64,000 bases of DNA from Dimorphilus gyrociliatus. Lineage: Eukaryota; Annelida; Polychaeta; Dinophilidae. Below, piece after piece: positions 63,895 to 64,000 of this stretch. Position 1 is the first letter of the stretch. The number at the start of each line of letters is the position of its first letter. Where the stretch lies: NCBI GenBank assembly GCA_904063045.1, contig CAJFCJ010000001.1, positions 2,983,501-3,047,500 on the forward strand. The letters are read 5' to 3'. The position numbers were made by a program, and so were the translations under genes. Under the pieces are notes generated by a model, which searched no databases, was not told the origin of the DNA, and was given only the letters and a program-made list of their open reading frames with translations.

Positions 63895-64000
63895 TCATTT
63901 CCAATAATCTATTATAGCTAAACTACCGGGACTACTTGGAGACGCAGTAATAATGCGTGTATCGGAAACGCACATACAATGTAATTGTATAGGCTGTCTG
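63895..64000 (-). CDS. Last exon of an unidentified gene, cut by the right edge
   Basis: The minus strand reads in frame from the window edge through QLHCMCVSDTRIITASPSSP and GSLAIIDYWK to a TGA at 63897-63895. GC content is clearly higher than in the flank, and a poly(A) signal follows about 100 bp downstream. The CVSDTRIITAS pattern is weakly reminiscent of a WD40 strand pair, but 34 residues are too few to name a family. The plus strand is also open here but lacks a stop-side context. Confidence 0.4.
   Translation of the reverse strand, partial: RQPIQLHCMCVSDTRIITASPSSPGSLAIIDYWK

Noticed and set aside
1-64000. tRNA or rRNA genes and CRISPR-like arrays
   Set aside because: No T-arm/B-box-like GGTTCRANNCC with a matching acceptor stem was seen, no rRNA-like GC-rich blocks, and no regularly spaced repeats. 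A covariance-model scan would be decisive for tRNAs.

Overview
This is an AT-rich, intron-rich animal nuclear sequence. It carries metazoan families (WDR26, a type II transmembrane serine protease, ABCA3-type transporter, carboxylesterases, C-type lectin, DUF4062/P-loop/TPR proteins). Most introns are only about 45-100 bp with GT-AG ends and U-rich 3' ends, and genes lie close together. This fits a compact-genome invertebrate such as a small annelid or other lophotrochozoan; the phylum is inference. All multi-exon models were built by hand: exons were joined only where GT/GC-AG borders, reading phase and protein homology agreed, and every full model closes in frame.

Layout. 1-4.5 kb: fragments of small minus-strand genes, a secreted C-type lectin/PAN protein (3538-2133) and a small membrane protein (4535-4177). 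7.7-16.8 kb: WDR26 on plus, with unusually long introns and an ankyrin-like relic in intron 1. 19.8-22.4 kb: membrane-anchored serine protease. 24.0-28.1 kb: two minus-strand genes, an uncharacterised basic protein and an intronless Cys-rich membrane protein with PPxY-type tail motifs. 29.2-35.0 kb: two tandem carboxylesterases with 13 exons each and matching exon lengths. 35.5-40.6 kb: a 22-exon DUF4062/P-loop NTPase/TPR gene (copy A). 42.7-48.3 kb: an ABCA3-like lipid transporter. 50.7-51.6 kb: an intronless multi-pass membrane protein. 54.4-58.5 kb (plus) and 62.9-58.7 kb (minus): two more divergent DUF4062/NTPase/TPR genes (copies B and C), tail-to-tail. The right edge holds the last exon of another minus-strand gene.

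The most interesting system is the three-copy DUF4062-STAND NTPase-TPR cluster. Copies A, B and C keep the same exon order and many identical exon lengths, and all keep Walker A and B motifs. B and C have lost the conserved D-x-R-W-G motif of the N-terminal domain and the C-terminal TPR exons. B and C also share intron differences from A, so they look like sisters from a local inverted duplication. STAND ATPases with diversifying effector and repeat ends are often sensors, so this may be a small lineage-specific sensor array; that role is inference.

The remaining sequence is AT-rich intergenic DNA with TA, CT/GA and purine microsatellites and a recurrent odd palindrome TATACWGTATA. I saw no tRNA, rRNA, transposase ORF or CRISPR array.
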